DNA of 64,000 nucleotides. Origin: Chroococcidiopsis sp. CCMEE 29. Its GTDB lineage: Bacteria; Cyanobacteriota; Cyanobacteriia; Cyanobacteriales; Chroococcidiopsidaceae. The translations under genes were made by a program, and so were the position numbers. Below the pieces are notes generated by a model. The model did no database searches, had not been told where the DNA came from, and worked only from the letters and a program-made list of their open reading frames with translations. Location of the stretch: contig NZ_CP083761.1 in assembly GCF_023558375.1 (NCBI RefSeq), forward strand, positions 4,853,001-4,917,000, given 5' to 3'. Within the stretch, counting starts at the first letter, position 1. Each line of letters opens with the position of its first letter. This document shows positions 38,834 to 49,797 of the stretch, one piece after another.

Positions 38834-39984
38834 CAGGACTTACGCAAGTGTCATGGCAATTGCTGGATTCTTAAGCTGCTGAATTAAGTATAGTGAGAGC
38901 AATCCATGCTTGAGAGCATAGATAGTCTGGCCTGTAGAGTAAGCTAGATGTTTCAGTCTCAACCAGACCAGTAGGGCACAACCAATATGATTTCGTTGAA
39001 TGCGAGCTTGACGACATTAGCAGGCTTCTATACCGGTTAATTGCTTAATCTCACGGTGAAACTCCGATGGTCTTCCAACGAACATCACACACCTGTTGTA
39101 CGGCATCCGTAGAATCTTGATTTTTCTCGTTTGTAGCGATGAATTCCGTCTTGTCGGTAGAGACAACGACCCGGAATAGTTTCACCTTTTTAGCACCTGG
39201 AAAACCTTTGATTTTAATGAGTTTGCCTTGTAGAGCTTCAGTTTGATTCCAGTCTAGCTGTTGAATAGCTTTGTATTTTTCCACTCCCCCTGTATCATCA
39301 ACGAGTCGATTTATCTTCAAAGGACAATAATATATCTTGCCCAAATCATCAATCAACAGCATGATTTTTTGGGTAGCATACCAGCTATCCATCAACACTC
39401 TCGTGAATGGTAAGTGCTGATTTATCACCAGGTTGTTAAGCATCTGTGAGCCGTGTTCCAGCTTGGTCTTACCATCACCATCCGGGTCATATACCCGATA
39501 GTCAATTACCCAAAACTGCCCAGTTTCTGGATTGACATATACACAGCTAACTAAACCAATACCACGAATAACTCGATGTTCGTTTCCACTATAGTGTCGC
39601 TTTGTCAGTTCAATTTTTTTAGCATATTTTTTATCTAAAACTGTGTCATCAAAAATCAAATAAGCATTTTCATGCCTTTGAATAACATGCTGCACATTAT
39701 CCCAAAGTAAACAAGGAGTAATTTTCTCGTTCCTCAAGTAGCGGTTGATAGTATCATGGCTGAAATTCCCAAGCTGGGCAGCTAAGTTAGTTAGCGTGTA
39801 ATTGATTTGGCTACTCAGTAAATATTGACAGTAGTCTAATTTAGTAAATCCCATTGTTTGGGAGCGCTATTTCCATCTATTTTTAACAACTGCCGCACAG
39901 TCTTGTTTCCACGTCCTCTAAGTATTACTACTTACTCAGCCTCCAGGTCTTGGGGCTGAAAACTTTACCCTTGCGTAAGTCCTG
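38834..39984 (-). mobile_element. Decayed DDE insertion sequence with CAGGACTTACGCAAG ends
   Basis: CAGGACTTACGCAAG at 38834-38848 and its exact reverse complement at 39970-39984 mark the ends of an element of about 1.15 kb. It contains one damaged transposase on the minus strand. No clear target duplication is seen (left flank AAGTAT, right flank TTCCTT). Its terminal core AGGACTTACGCA is shared with the passenger-carrying element at 49792-52361. Confidence 0.8.
38840..39854 (-). pseudogene. IS701-like transposase, frameshift plus nonsense
   Basis: The first 265 codons are open from MGFTKLDYCQYLLSSQINY and show the first two acidic residues of a DDE enzyme (YLIFDDTVLDKKYAKK and RVLMDSWYATQK). 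Near 39060 the frame shifts: CDVRWKTIGVSP ends the open part while EFHREIKQLTGIEAC continues in another frame. That second frame contains TAA at 39017-39019 and then runs RIQRNHIGCALLVW...NPAIAMTLA to 38840. The element cannot move by its own enzyme. Confidence 0.87.
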
Positions 39985-40163
39985 TTCCTTAGATTATGTG
40001 GTGAGCGCGAATAGAGTTTTCAAGACTGGCTTTCCTGTGTTGGTATTTATGATTTGACGACTGTTTAATGTTCACTGCTACCGGACTATGGAACTTTTAC
40101 CTGATGGCAGCATGAAAATTACATTGGAAACCAGGATAGTTAGACTTTCAACCTAATCCTGAA

Positions 40164-40295
40164 TTATTTCCCGACAGCTCTAATGAATAAAACTTTTCTA
40201 CCACTTGCAAGTCCTTTGAATTGACCATCCTCAAAGGTGAATGTGCGACCCACACGAACCACTTGATCAATGTAAGCCTTGACCAATACCCTCCC
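40164..40295 (-). pseudogene. FMN-dependent NADH-azoreductase fragment
   Basis: About 43 residues (LVKAYIDQVVRVGRTFTFED, then GQFKGLASGRKVLFIRAVGK) resemble the middle of AzoR-type flavodoxin-fold quinone reductases (LKAYFDxxxRxGxTF..., GLxxGKK). Both the flavin-binding N-terminus and the C-terminus are missing. On its 5' side the frame runs into the GTTAGGC-ending repeat at 40290-40323 rather than into azoR sequence, so the gene is truncated at that junction. Confidence 0.6.
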
Positions 40296-40323
40296 GCCCG
40301 TCCGTTGCAGCGCGGTGTTAGGC
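40290..40323. repeat. attC-like half site ending GTTAGGC
   Basis: CCGTCCGTTGCAGCGCGGTG followed by GTTAGGC (40317-40323) has the form of the 3' part of an integron attC site, whose conserved end is GTTRRRY. The complementary 5' half is missing. A second GTTAGGC is at 41554-41560, so the segment between would equal one or two cassettes. No integrase gene is visible in the window. Confidence 0.4.
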
Positions 40324-40365
40324 TGCTCTAGACTTAGAGACATAACTATGCAGCCTATAACCACT

Positions 40366-40596
40366 ATGAGCTATCGCGACATCATTACAATTGAACCAGA
40401 CAAGCGAGGCGGCAAACCCTGTATTAGACGGATGCGAATCACCGTATACGATGTTTTGGGCTGGCTGGCGGCTGGTATGTCTCATGCTGAGATTCTAGAT
40501 GACTTTCCCGAATTAACAGAAGAAGATATCAGAGCTTGTTTAGAATTCGCCGCTGACCGTGAACATCGTTTGGTTGCTTCGGTAGGTGCTGCTTGA
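40366..40596 (+). CDS. DUF433 antitoxin
   Basis: The 76-aa protein from ATG 40366 reads MSYRDIITIEPDKRGGKPCI, then TVYDVLGWLAAGMSHAEILD and FPELTEEDIRACLEFAAD, the standard helix-turn-helix DUF433 antitoxin. An in-frame ATG six codons upstream (40348) is possible. Its stop overlaps the TTG start of the DUF5615 gene by 4 nt, as expected of a toxin-antitoxin pair. Confidence 0.92.
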   Translation: MSYRDIITIEPDKRGGKPCIRRMRITVYDVLGWLAAGMSHAEILDDFPELTEEDIRACLEFAADREHRLVASVGAA

Positions 40597-40931
40597 AGCT
40601 GCTGTTTGATCAAAATTTGAGCTACAAGCTTACAACTCGACTGGCAGATGTGTTCCCTGATTCCTGTCATGTTCAGTTTCATGGACTGGAAGAGAGAACT
40701 GACACTGAAATATGGGAATTTGCCAGAATGAATAACTTTTGTATCGTCACTCAAGATGCGGATTTTGCAGAGAGAAGCCGCTTGTATGGTTCACCACCCA
40801 AAGTGATATGGCTCCGTTGCGGGAATGCAGCAACAACACAAGTTGAAGCTTTGCTTCGTTCAGGGGCAGAAGCCATTCAAGAACTTCTAGATAACTTAAG
40901 TCTGCATTGCTTAGAACTCTACTGCTGCTGA
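40593..40931 (+). CDS. DUF5615 PIN-like toxin
   Basis: The 112-aa protein starts KLLFDQNLSYKLTTRLADVF and has FCIVTQDADFAERSRLYGSP, giving the spaced acidic residues of PIN-like (Mut7-C related) ribonucleases. It is the predicted RNase toxin of the DUF433/DUF5615 pair. The start TTG lies in TTGA and overlaps the antitoxin stop. It ends LSLHCLELYCC. Confidence 0.9.
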   Translation: MKLLFDQNLSYKLTTRLADVFPDSCHVQFHGLEERTDTEIWEFARMNNFCIVTQDADFAERSRLYGSPPKVIWLRCGNAATTQVEALLRSGAEAIQELLDNLSLHCLELYCC

Positions 40932-40966
40932 ACTTAATCGACGCACTACCATAGAGAAAATTTACC

Positions 40967-41398
40967 ATGAAGAGCCTACACTGTGAAATCTTGATTGACA
41001 AACCCATCGATGCAATTTTTGCCCTGTACGCGGACTTCCACAACTATCCCAAGTGGTCGCAGTACGTGGATGAAGTCTTTGAACATAATGCTCCCAACCG
41101 CTGGACGTGGAAGGCATCTGCTGGTCCATTCCCGTTTGAACTTGAAACAGAGATTGTTGAGATGCACCCAAACGAACTAATTGTTTGGCGAGGTTGGCGC
41201 TCCAATTAGGAAGAGGGGCATGTTCGTTTCACTACTATCGATAATGCAACCCGAATGGGGGTCACGATCGAGTACAACCCGAAAGCACTGATCGAGAAGC
41301 TTGTTGAGGCGACGAATTATGCTGTTCGCCTCAATAAAAGTGATCTTGAACACTTCAAAGCGTTGGCCGAACAGACAATTCCATTTCAAGCTGGCTAA
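40967..41398 (+). pseudogene. SRPBCC family protein interrupted by an in-frame amber codon
   Basis: The frame begins MKSLHCEILIDKPIDAIFAL and holds a START/polyketide-cyclase-like N-terminal half (YADFHNYPKWSQYVDEVFEH), then TAG at 41207-41209. The same frame continues EEGHVRFTTIDNATRMGVTI, EYNPKALIEKLVE and SDLEHFKALAEQ, to TAA at 41396-41398. The total of 143 codons is a normal length for the family. The final TAA lies in GGCTAAC, at the start of the attC-like repeat. Confidence 0.85.
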
Positions 41399-41560
41399 CG
41401 GCTCAAATCAGCGGCGGCAGACAAACTTGAACTCAGCACCAGCGGCTTTCGTCTGTCTGCTGCATTTGAGCGGCATAATGTTGACCACCACCTGCCGCAG
41501 GCAACCTCCTATTCTCAACAGATAACCTCTCAGCGGTCAGGTGCATGGGCGTTGTTAGGC
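41394..41560. repeat. attC-like inverted repeat region ending GTTAGGC
   Basis: GCTAAC (41394-41399) leads into an arm beginning GCTCAAATCAGCGG (41401-41422), which pairs with an arm ending TGCTGCATTTGAGC (41451-41471), leaving an unpaired G, a feature of attC sites. A second arm pair CACCTGCCGC / GCGGTCAGGTG precedes GTTAGGC at 41554-41560. The first arm starts on the stop codon of the SRPBCC gene, as cassettes often do. Relationship to integrons is inference. Confidence 0.5.
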
Positions 41561-44400
<2,840 letters not shown>

Positions 44401-44492
44401 GCGTAATTTCAACCGATTATCAGGTGATCAGAGGTCGAGGCTACGCTAACCTGCGGCAATTTTAAACGCGAGTAAAAGCCAGAGACAAAAAT

Positions 44493-44530
44493 GAGAGCGG
44501 CGTTTCAAGACAAGTTGAAACGTCGCTCTC
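44493..44530 (+). terminator. Hairpin downstream of katG
   Basis: GAGAGCGGCGTTTCAA and TTGAAACGTCGCTCTC pair over 16 positions with one mismatch around a GACAAG loop. It lies about 95 nt after the katG stop. No long U-tract follows, so it may be a processing or stability element rather than a classic terminator. Confidence 0.5.
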
Positions 44531-44573
44531 AGCTTTAGGTCCTTACGTCAAAGCTGCTTATAGTCCCAACCAA

Positions 44574-44861
44574 CTAACGCCCGAGGAACTTTACGAGACC
44601 GTCAGACTCCAACGCAAACGCATACTTGCCCAATACGCCAGGAGTTGTCGCCGCGACGATAGCCGTTAGGAAGGCAGCAAGAAGCAGAAGCAAAAGATAG
44701 AAGGCAAGGGTTACCAAAAAGCTAGTCACCACGAAAGCTGCAATTGGGTTCTCGTTGTTTCCCAATTGCGTGAATGTTAACATGATCCAGAGCACCAAGA
44801 AAATCACATATATCCCTCTCCTAAGAAACCGTATTTGCTTCGGGCTGAGGAATGAGTTCAA
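44574..44861 (-). CDS. Small membrane protein whose start lies in an IS110 end
   Basis: The open frame is 95 codons, but its first 17 residues (MNSFLSPKQIRFLRRGI) are read from the right end of the IS110 element. The host part has two helices (YVIFLVLWIMLTFTQL and AFVVTSFLVTLAFYLLLLLL) and ends VLGKYAFALESDGLVKFLGR. It is either the remnant of a gene cut by IS110 or a small protein starting at GTG 44807. No family is recognised. Confidence 0.45.
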   Translation of the reverse strand: MNSFLSPKQIRFLRRGIYVIFLVLWIMLTFTQLGNNENPIAAFVVTSFLVTLAFYLLLLLLAAFLTAIVAATTPGVLGKYAFALESDGLVKFLGR

Positions 44862-46218
44862 AACCTAAAGCTAGAGCCTTTTTTTGGAGGTTGTTAATAA
44901 CTCGTTCTTGGTAACGTTGTTCATAATAATCCATGCCAGGATCTTGATAATTACCTCCTGTTGTCCAAAGTCGGTAGAAAATTCGTGCCAGCTTATGAGC
45001 AGTAGCAGTAATAGCTTTGGGCGTACCAAGGCGAGAACGTAAGCGACGATAAAAGGCACCTAAAGCTGAATTGCTCTTGCCAGCAGTTTGTGCCGCCATT
45101 CGGAAAGCGTTGGTAGCAGGGTTAACAACCAAGCGAGTTTGAGAACGTTTAACTTTACCACCAGTGATGCGATTGCAAGGGCAAAGACCAAGCCAGGAAG
45201 TAAAGTGTTTAACAGTTGGGAATCGGGTAGGATCTAAACCGACTTCAGAAATAATGGTTTGCACCGTCAGGATACCAAGACCATCAATAGCAGTGAAATC
45301 CACGCCACTAATTCGGTAGAGATGGGTACGTAAATCAAAAGCGGGTTCATTGCCTTGAGGTTTATTGCGGGGATGCTTTGGTTGCGAAAGCGGAGATTCG
45401 TCGAGATTAACTTTGTCGCTAAATTCAGCCAAGCACTCTTGTATTTGTCGGTCGCAAGCTGCTATCTGAGCGTGATAGACATCGTAAAGTCGTAGCTCCT
45501 GTTGAAGTACAAAAATATGCTCACTGCGATAATCACCATTTAAAGCAGCAGCAATTTCAGCTTCAGAGCGTTTAGTACGGTGATGTCTTTTAGCTGCTAA
45601 AATTTGTGGGTTTCGTTCTCCAGCAACAATTGCTCGAATAATTGTCATCCCAGTAGTACCAGTGATATCGCTAACTACTTTATGCAGTTGCACGTTCATC
45701 TGGGTTAGAACTTTCTGCATCCGTTGAACGTGAACACAAGCACTTTTGATGAGACTATCCCGATGGCGGATATAACTTCGTAATACACAAATCTGATCTT
45801 CTGGACGAAAAGAACCAGACAACAATCCGTAACTGTGCAACTGTTGCAGCCATTGACAGTCTAAAATATCAGTTTTACGTCCAGGTAAAGTTTTGACGTG
45901 ATGGGCGTTGACAAGTTTGACCTCAAAGCCTCTGGTCTCCAAGATTTGAAACAACGCAATCCAATACACCCCCGTTGATTCCATTGCTACAGTTTCCACT
46001 CGACATTCAGCTAGCCAATCTGCAAGGGCATACAAGTCAGCAGTATAACAGCCAAAACGTCTGACACACTCGGATGCTCGGTCTTTTGGTACACTCACCC
46101 AGTGAAATTCTGAACCGATATCAATCCCTGCTGCATTTGGATTGATTTGTCTTAACTCAGAAGTTTCATTTGTATTTGGTTGATGGAAACGGGTTTTGGA
46201 CTTTGGTGTTTTCATCAT
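44821..46218 (-). CDS. IS110 family recombinase/transposase
   Basis: The 465-aa DEDD recombinase has RuvC-like residues in AAGIDIGSEFHWVSV (Asp), VAMESTGVYWIAL (Glu) and GRKTDILDCQWLQQL (Asp, Asp). The C-terminal Transposase_20 domain has IDGLGILTVQTIISEVGLD and the serine region AAQTAGKSNSALGAFYRRL. This type inserts DNA guided by a bridge RNA made from the element's non-coding end. The reading frame is complete, and the copy at 49324 has the same protein sequence on both sides of its insertion. Confidence 0.95.
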   Translation of the reverse strand: MMKTPKSKTRFHQPNTNETSELRQINPNAAGIDIGSEFHWVSVPKDRASECVRRFGCYTADLYALADWLAECRVETVAMESTGVYWIALFQILETRGFEVKLVNAHHVKTLPGRKTDILDCQWLQQLHSYGLLSGSFRPEDQICVLRSYIRHRDSLIKSACVHVQRMQKVLTQMNVQLHKVVSDITGTTGMTIIRAIVAGERNPQILAAKRHHRTKRSEAEIAAALNGDYRSEHIFVLQQELRLYDVYHAQIAACDRQIQECLAEFSDKVNLDESPLSQPKHPRNKPQGNEPAFDLRTHLYRISGVDFTAIDGLGILTVQTIISEVGLDPTRFPTVKHFTSWLGLCPCNRITGGKVKRSQTRLVVNPATNAFRMAAQTAGKSNSALGAFYRRLRSRLGTPKAITATAHKLARIFYRLWTTGGNYQDPGMDYYEQRYQERVINNLQKKALALGFELIPQPEANTVS

Positions 46219-46505
46219 TAAAGGCTTCCTCCGAATGAGGAGTCATACTAGCAATTGTAAGTGCGCCCTGACCTGGGTTGACGGATGAATACAGTCTCCT
46301 AAACGGGATAATAGCAGTAGCCATTTCACCAATGTCATAACCGTCTCAACCCAGAACCAAGCTTCTGTACGGGCGAGAAAGCACCATTGGGGGATCGGTC
46401 TTAACTGTCAGGACACAATAAGAGTGTAGATTTTTTTGGTGTCTGTTAATTTTGTTTCTTCCATCCATAACGGACGCTATCGCTTCCGTAAACAGCTTCT
46501 GTCAC
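46219..46505 (-). ncRNA. Candidate bridge RNA region of IS110 copy 1
   Basis: About 287 nt between the element's left boundary and the recombinase start are carried along with the gene in both copies and appear essentially identical. In the IS110 group the bridge RNA, with loops that pair to target and donor, comes from this upstream end. A CTCC..GGAG hairpin just before the start codon and several GC-rich segments are visible. RNA boundaries and guide loops cannot be assigned by eye. Confidence 0.5.
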
Positions 46506-47560
46506 CTTCCGAAATAAGCAAGTAGTAAATAAGTTAAATCATCCAGAAGCATAACAGGGTTTAAATTGATTCATTGCAGCAATTAAATGATCAAATCCCA
46601 GTAATAATTTGGAATTGGGAAAAATATCTAGTCAGGGATAAATCAACCAAAATATTAAGAGTGGTTGGACAATAAGACGCAGATTATTTAAAGTATTCTT
46701 CCATCCGTATTCATGGTTCCATTGTTTATGATTAGAAAAATCAACATCCCTATTTTCTTGTACCTCAGTCTCAATTTGACAAGACTTATTTAAGCCTAAA
46801 AATTCTGGAAAATTTAAACTAATCATAGTGTAAATACAAAAAATAGTTTCCCACCACCTCTCAATATATTTGAAATTAGTAAAACGATAATCTGTCCAAC
46901 CTAATTCCTGTTTACAAGCAGCGAAAACCATATTCTACCCACGTTCTTAATCCATATAAGTCGCCTAAAGTTTTTTTCAGATTCCCTTGAAGATTTGTCA
47001 TAACGAAAGAAGTAGAGTACTCCGGCATAGTTTTTGGATCAGTAGTGATTTCCCAGTAAGTTATGGCTCTTCTTTTACCATAAACTATTTCCCTAATGTA
47101 TCTATTCTCTGATTTCTGATTGCTAAATGTTCTTTCAAATTTACACCACTTATTAGCCCTAACGCTCTGATTAGCTGCCAGCCAAACTCCATGATTACAA
47201 CGAAATTGCTACCACATAGGCTAAGTTATATTCAATTAACTCTGTAATAATTTCTGATGCTAACTCTAATTTTAGTTTTATATTTATCCTCCTCTTTTAG
47301 CGTCCCTTTTGGTTTAAATACTTTTACATTTAATGGAAACGTTATATTATGGTAAACTTCATAAGCATTGACTGAAACTATCCCATTATCCACTTTCCCC
47401 ATACTTCCTAAATATTGTCTGGCTACATAATCAGTCTTTTTACCTTTTTTCCTATCTCCTGTTTCATCTATTACTACTGTAATCGCGTTTCCATCTAATG
47501 CTTTCTTGAGTTTATTTAATCTTCGTTCTTTTAATTGAGTGCATCCCAGTTTTGTAGGTC

Positions 47561-48394
47561 TTACTTTGAGAACTGTCCATTGAGGTAGGCGCAGCGCTGC
47601 TTCAGCACCTGCGGCACATTGTGTTTGCTCCATTGTGCCCCCGATATCTTAATTCGCCGTCCTATCTGTTTGACCGTTGATTCAATCGCACCTGAACCAA
47701 TTGAAATGCCTTCCGCTTGATAATAGCCATAGTTGACAATCCGGTGCCGATGCTTGTTGAGATAGGCAATAAAGGTCGTGACTCGCTCGTGTTGCCAATC
47801 ATTAAACTGTGCAATCGCCCCATCAACATCCCCTTGCCATAGACAGGCTTGTGCCGCATCTAAGCGTTGCTGAGAACCTCCTACCTTGCCCAAATTTTCG
47901 ACCAGGTGATACCAGTCTAAAATCTCACGCCTTTGAGCGGAGATGCCAATCTGTGCGTAAAGATTCCAAATGCCATCATGACCATCTCCCAAGCAAGTCA
48001 ACGGGTCAGAAAAAGGTTGGGCATTAACCCAGTTCACTAAACGTTCATTGTCCTGAAAAAACGCACCGACGCAGCCCTCGTGCAGATTCACCCCTTTGTA
48101 GTCTCGCCATTCACTGGGCTGTCCTTGGGGAGTTCGCAGTCGTACCTTGCCCCCGTCTATACTGATTTCATCCACCGCTTGCTCTATCTGTAGTTGCTCC
48201 AAGGTTTGACGATGCACCAACCGCTGTTGGGTGCTATGAGAAACCTTGACCCCAGTCAGGATCTCGATGTCTTCCGCTGTCCGCTCATAGGACTCATTGG
48301 CGCTCACCAACAAACAGCACCTCTCCAGGTAAGGACTCCAGCGGCTGTAGGCTTTGACCTCCAGAATTTGGGCTTGTTTCTCACTGACTCTCAA
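47561..48394 (-). CDS. ISKra4 family transposase, main part
   Basis: The 277-aa frame contains the ISKra4-type core: KAYSRWSPYLERCCLLVSAN, VDEISIDGGKVRLRTPQGQP, LGDGHDGIWNLYAQIG, REILDWYHLVENLGKVGG and the C-terminal GISIGSGAIESTVKQIGRRI...NVPQVLKQRCAYLNG. The acidic residues in SIDGGK, GDGHDG and AIEST are the likely DDE triad. It overlaps the upstream 76-aa frame by 4 nt; many family members are one continuous protein, so slippage or a frameshift joins or separates the two. Confidence 0.88.
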   Translation of the reverse strand: MRVSEKQAQILEVKAYSRWSPYLERCCLLVSANESYERTAEDIEILTGVKVSHSTQQRLVHRQTLEQLQIEQAVDEISIDGGKVRLRTPQGQPSEWRDYKGVNLHEGCVGAFFQDNERLVNWVNAQPFSDPLTCLGDGHDGIWNLYAQIGISAQRREILDWYHLVENLGKVGGSQQRLDAAQACLWQGDVDGAIAQFNDWQHERVTTFIAYLNKHRHRIVNYGYYQAEGISIGSGAIESTVKQIGRRIKISGAQWSKHNVPQVLKQRCAYLNGQFSK

Positions 48395-48621
48395 TCGTCC
48401 GAGGATGCTCTCAAGGCTGCGCTGTCGTCCGCTCGTTGTACCGCTGCTTGTTGCGATAAAAAATTTCCCATCTCTGGAGTGACATGTTCTAGCAGATGTC
48501 TCCGCACCGCCGTCTCAATCCCTGCGAGTGTTTTCACCTGCTCTGGGTCGGTTTCTTCGTATAGCAGGGCGGCAATAGCACGAGCGTGAGCTTGAATTTG
48601 GGCTTTTTTGTCAGCTTCCAT
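48391..48621 (-). CDS. ISKra4 family transposase, N-terminal part
   Basis: The 76-aa frame (MEADKKAQIQAHARAIAALL, then YEETDPEQVKTLAGIE) is the usual N-terminus of ISKra4-type transposases. It ends SAALRASSDD with a stop that overlaps the start of the second frame by 4 nt. It may be expressed separately or fused by programmed frameshifting. Confidence 0.8.
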   Translation of the reverse strand: MEADKKAQIQAHARAIAALLYEETDPEQVKTLAGIETAVRRHLLEHVTPEMGNFLSQQAAVQRADDSAALRASSDD

Positions 48622-49036
48622 CTGTCTTATTGGCTAAAGGAGCAATGCTCAAAGTTTAGCGCTGTCTTCAAAACATACGCCTAAGCACTTATACTCACTA
48701 CAAAATTGAGATGCACTCTTTTAATTTATCTACTGACCAATCTGAATTTGCTAGAAAGTGATGTAATGGCTGTGCAGAGTTTATACTTACCACCTTCGCT
48801 ATCTCTGGTAACGATTTTCTTTTTATCGTTGATATTATTCCCAAGTGTAAATATTTGAAGCACTCATAATTTCTTACTTCTTTAAATAAGTCTTTCTGCA
48901 CAATATTCATCTACGATCGCAACTGTAGGGTGAGCATCTCTTGCCAAATGTTTCAGGATTTGTAATTCTACATCCATTGCCCTACTTACCTTCCAGAGTT
49001 TTCTGTTTTGATTCTTCTATTCAGAATACTCGGAAA

Positions 49037-49323
49037 GTGACAGAAGCTGTTTACGGAAGCGATAGCGTCCGTTATGGATGGAAGAAACAAAATTAACAGA
49101 CACCAAAAAAATCTACACTCTTATTGTGTCCTGACAGTTAAGACCGATCCCCCAATGGTGCTTTCTCGCCCGTACAGAAGCTTGGTTCTGGGTTGAGACG
49201 GTTATGACATTGGTGAAATGGCTACTGCTATTATCCCGTTTAGGAGACTGTATTCATCCGTCAACCCAGGTCAGGGCGCACTTACAATTGCTAGTATGAC
49301 TCCTCATTCGGAGGAAGCCTTTA
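49037..49323 (+). ncRNA. Candidate bridge RNA region of IS110 copy 2
   Basis: The same 287-nt non-coding left end as at 46219-46505, here intact. Even though the recombinase of this copy is split, the RNA could still be made and used by the intact recombinase from copy 1. The flanks differ from copy 1, which would help in locating the target-binding loop. Confidence 0.45.
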
Positions 49324-49797
49324 ATGATGAAAACACCAAAGTCCAAAACCCGTTTCCATCAACCAAATACAAATGAAACTTCTGAGTTAAGACAAATCAA
49401 TCCAAATGCAGCAGGGATTGATATCGGTTCAGAATTTCACTGGGTGAGTGTACCAAAAGACCGAGCATCCGAGTGTGTCAGACGTTTTGGCTGTTATACT
49501 GCTGACTTGTATGCCCTTGCAGATTGGCTAGCTGAATGTCGAGTGGAAACTGTAGCAATGGAATCAACGGGGGTGTATTGGATTGCGTTGTTTCAAATCT
49601 TGGAGACCAGAGGCTTTGAGGTCAAACTTGTCAACGCCCATCACGTCAAAACTTTACCTGGACGTAAAACTGATATTTTAGACTGTCAATGGCTGCAACA
49701 GTTGCACAGTTACGGATTGTTGTCTGGTTCTTTTCGTCCAGAAGATCAGATTTGTGTATTACGAAGTTATATCCGCCATCGGGATAGTCTCTAGGAC

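Larger units (their letters stand above)
44811..46505 (-). mobile_element. IS110-family element, intact copy
   Basis: Comparison with the second copy (49037-53306) fixes the shared block at 1695 bp in both. It consists of about 287 nt of conserved non-coding DNA before the recombinase start, the recombinase gene, and a very short right end (about 10 nt after the stop). There are no terminal inverted repeats. Upstream flanks of both copies contain TCGGAA next to GTGACAG, perhaps a shared target. Confidence 0.9.
47537..48718 (-). mobile_element. ISKra4-family insertion sequence with 8-bp target duplication
   Basis: Imperfect 21-bp inverted repeats beginning GAGTGCATC lie at 47537-47557 and 48698-48718. 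The octamer TTTTAATT flanks both (47529-47536 and 48719-48726). Removing the element and one octamer restores the interrupted transposase frame as SVDKLKERRLNKLKKAL, which proves the insertion site. Length is 1182 bp. Confidence 0.9.
46539..48977 (-). pseudogene. IS701-like transposase pseudogene split by an ISKra4 element
   Basis: Pieces in order on the minus strand are: MDVELQILKHLARDAHPTVA (from 48977), a frameshift, then LFKEVRNYECFKYLHLGI and SAQPLHHFLANSDWSVDKLK up to 48727. After the inserted element comes ERRLNKLKKALDGNAITVVI, with the DDE aspartate in DETGDRKKGKKTDYVARQYL, and later CKQELGWTDYRFTNFKYIER. An in-frame TGA follows LIYP, and the end is KPCYASG near 46541. Several further disruptions lie at 46940-47260. 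Confidence 0.85.

Noticed and set aside
40279-40365. Upstream extension of the DUF433 gene
   Set aside because: The added residues come from the attC-like repeat and are absent from the family; ATG 40366 fits the usual N-terminus.
38240-41398. Amber codon reassignment as an explanation of both TAG-split genes
   Set aside because: TAG ends normal genes here, for example psbF and the GNAT gene at 4235, and two cases beside mobile elements are better explained by decay.
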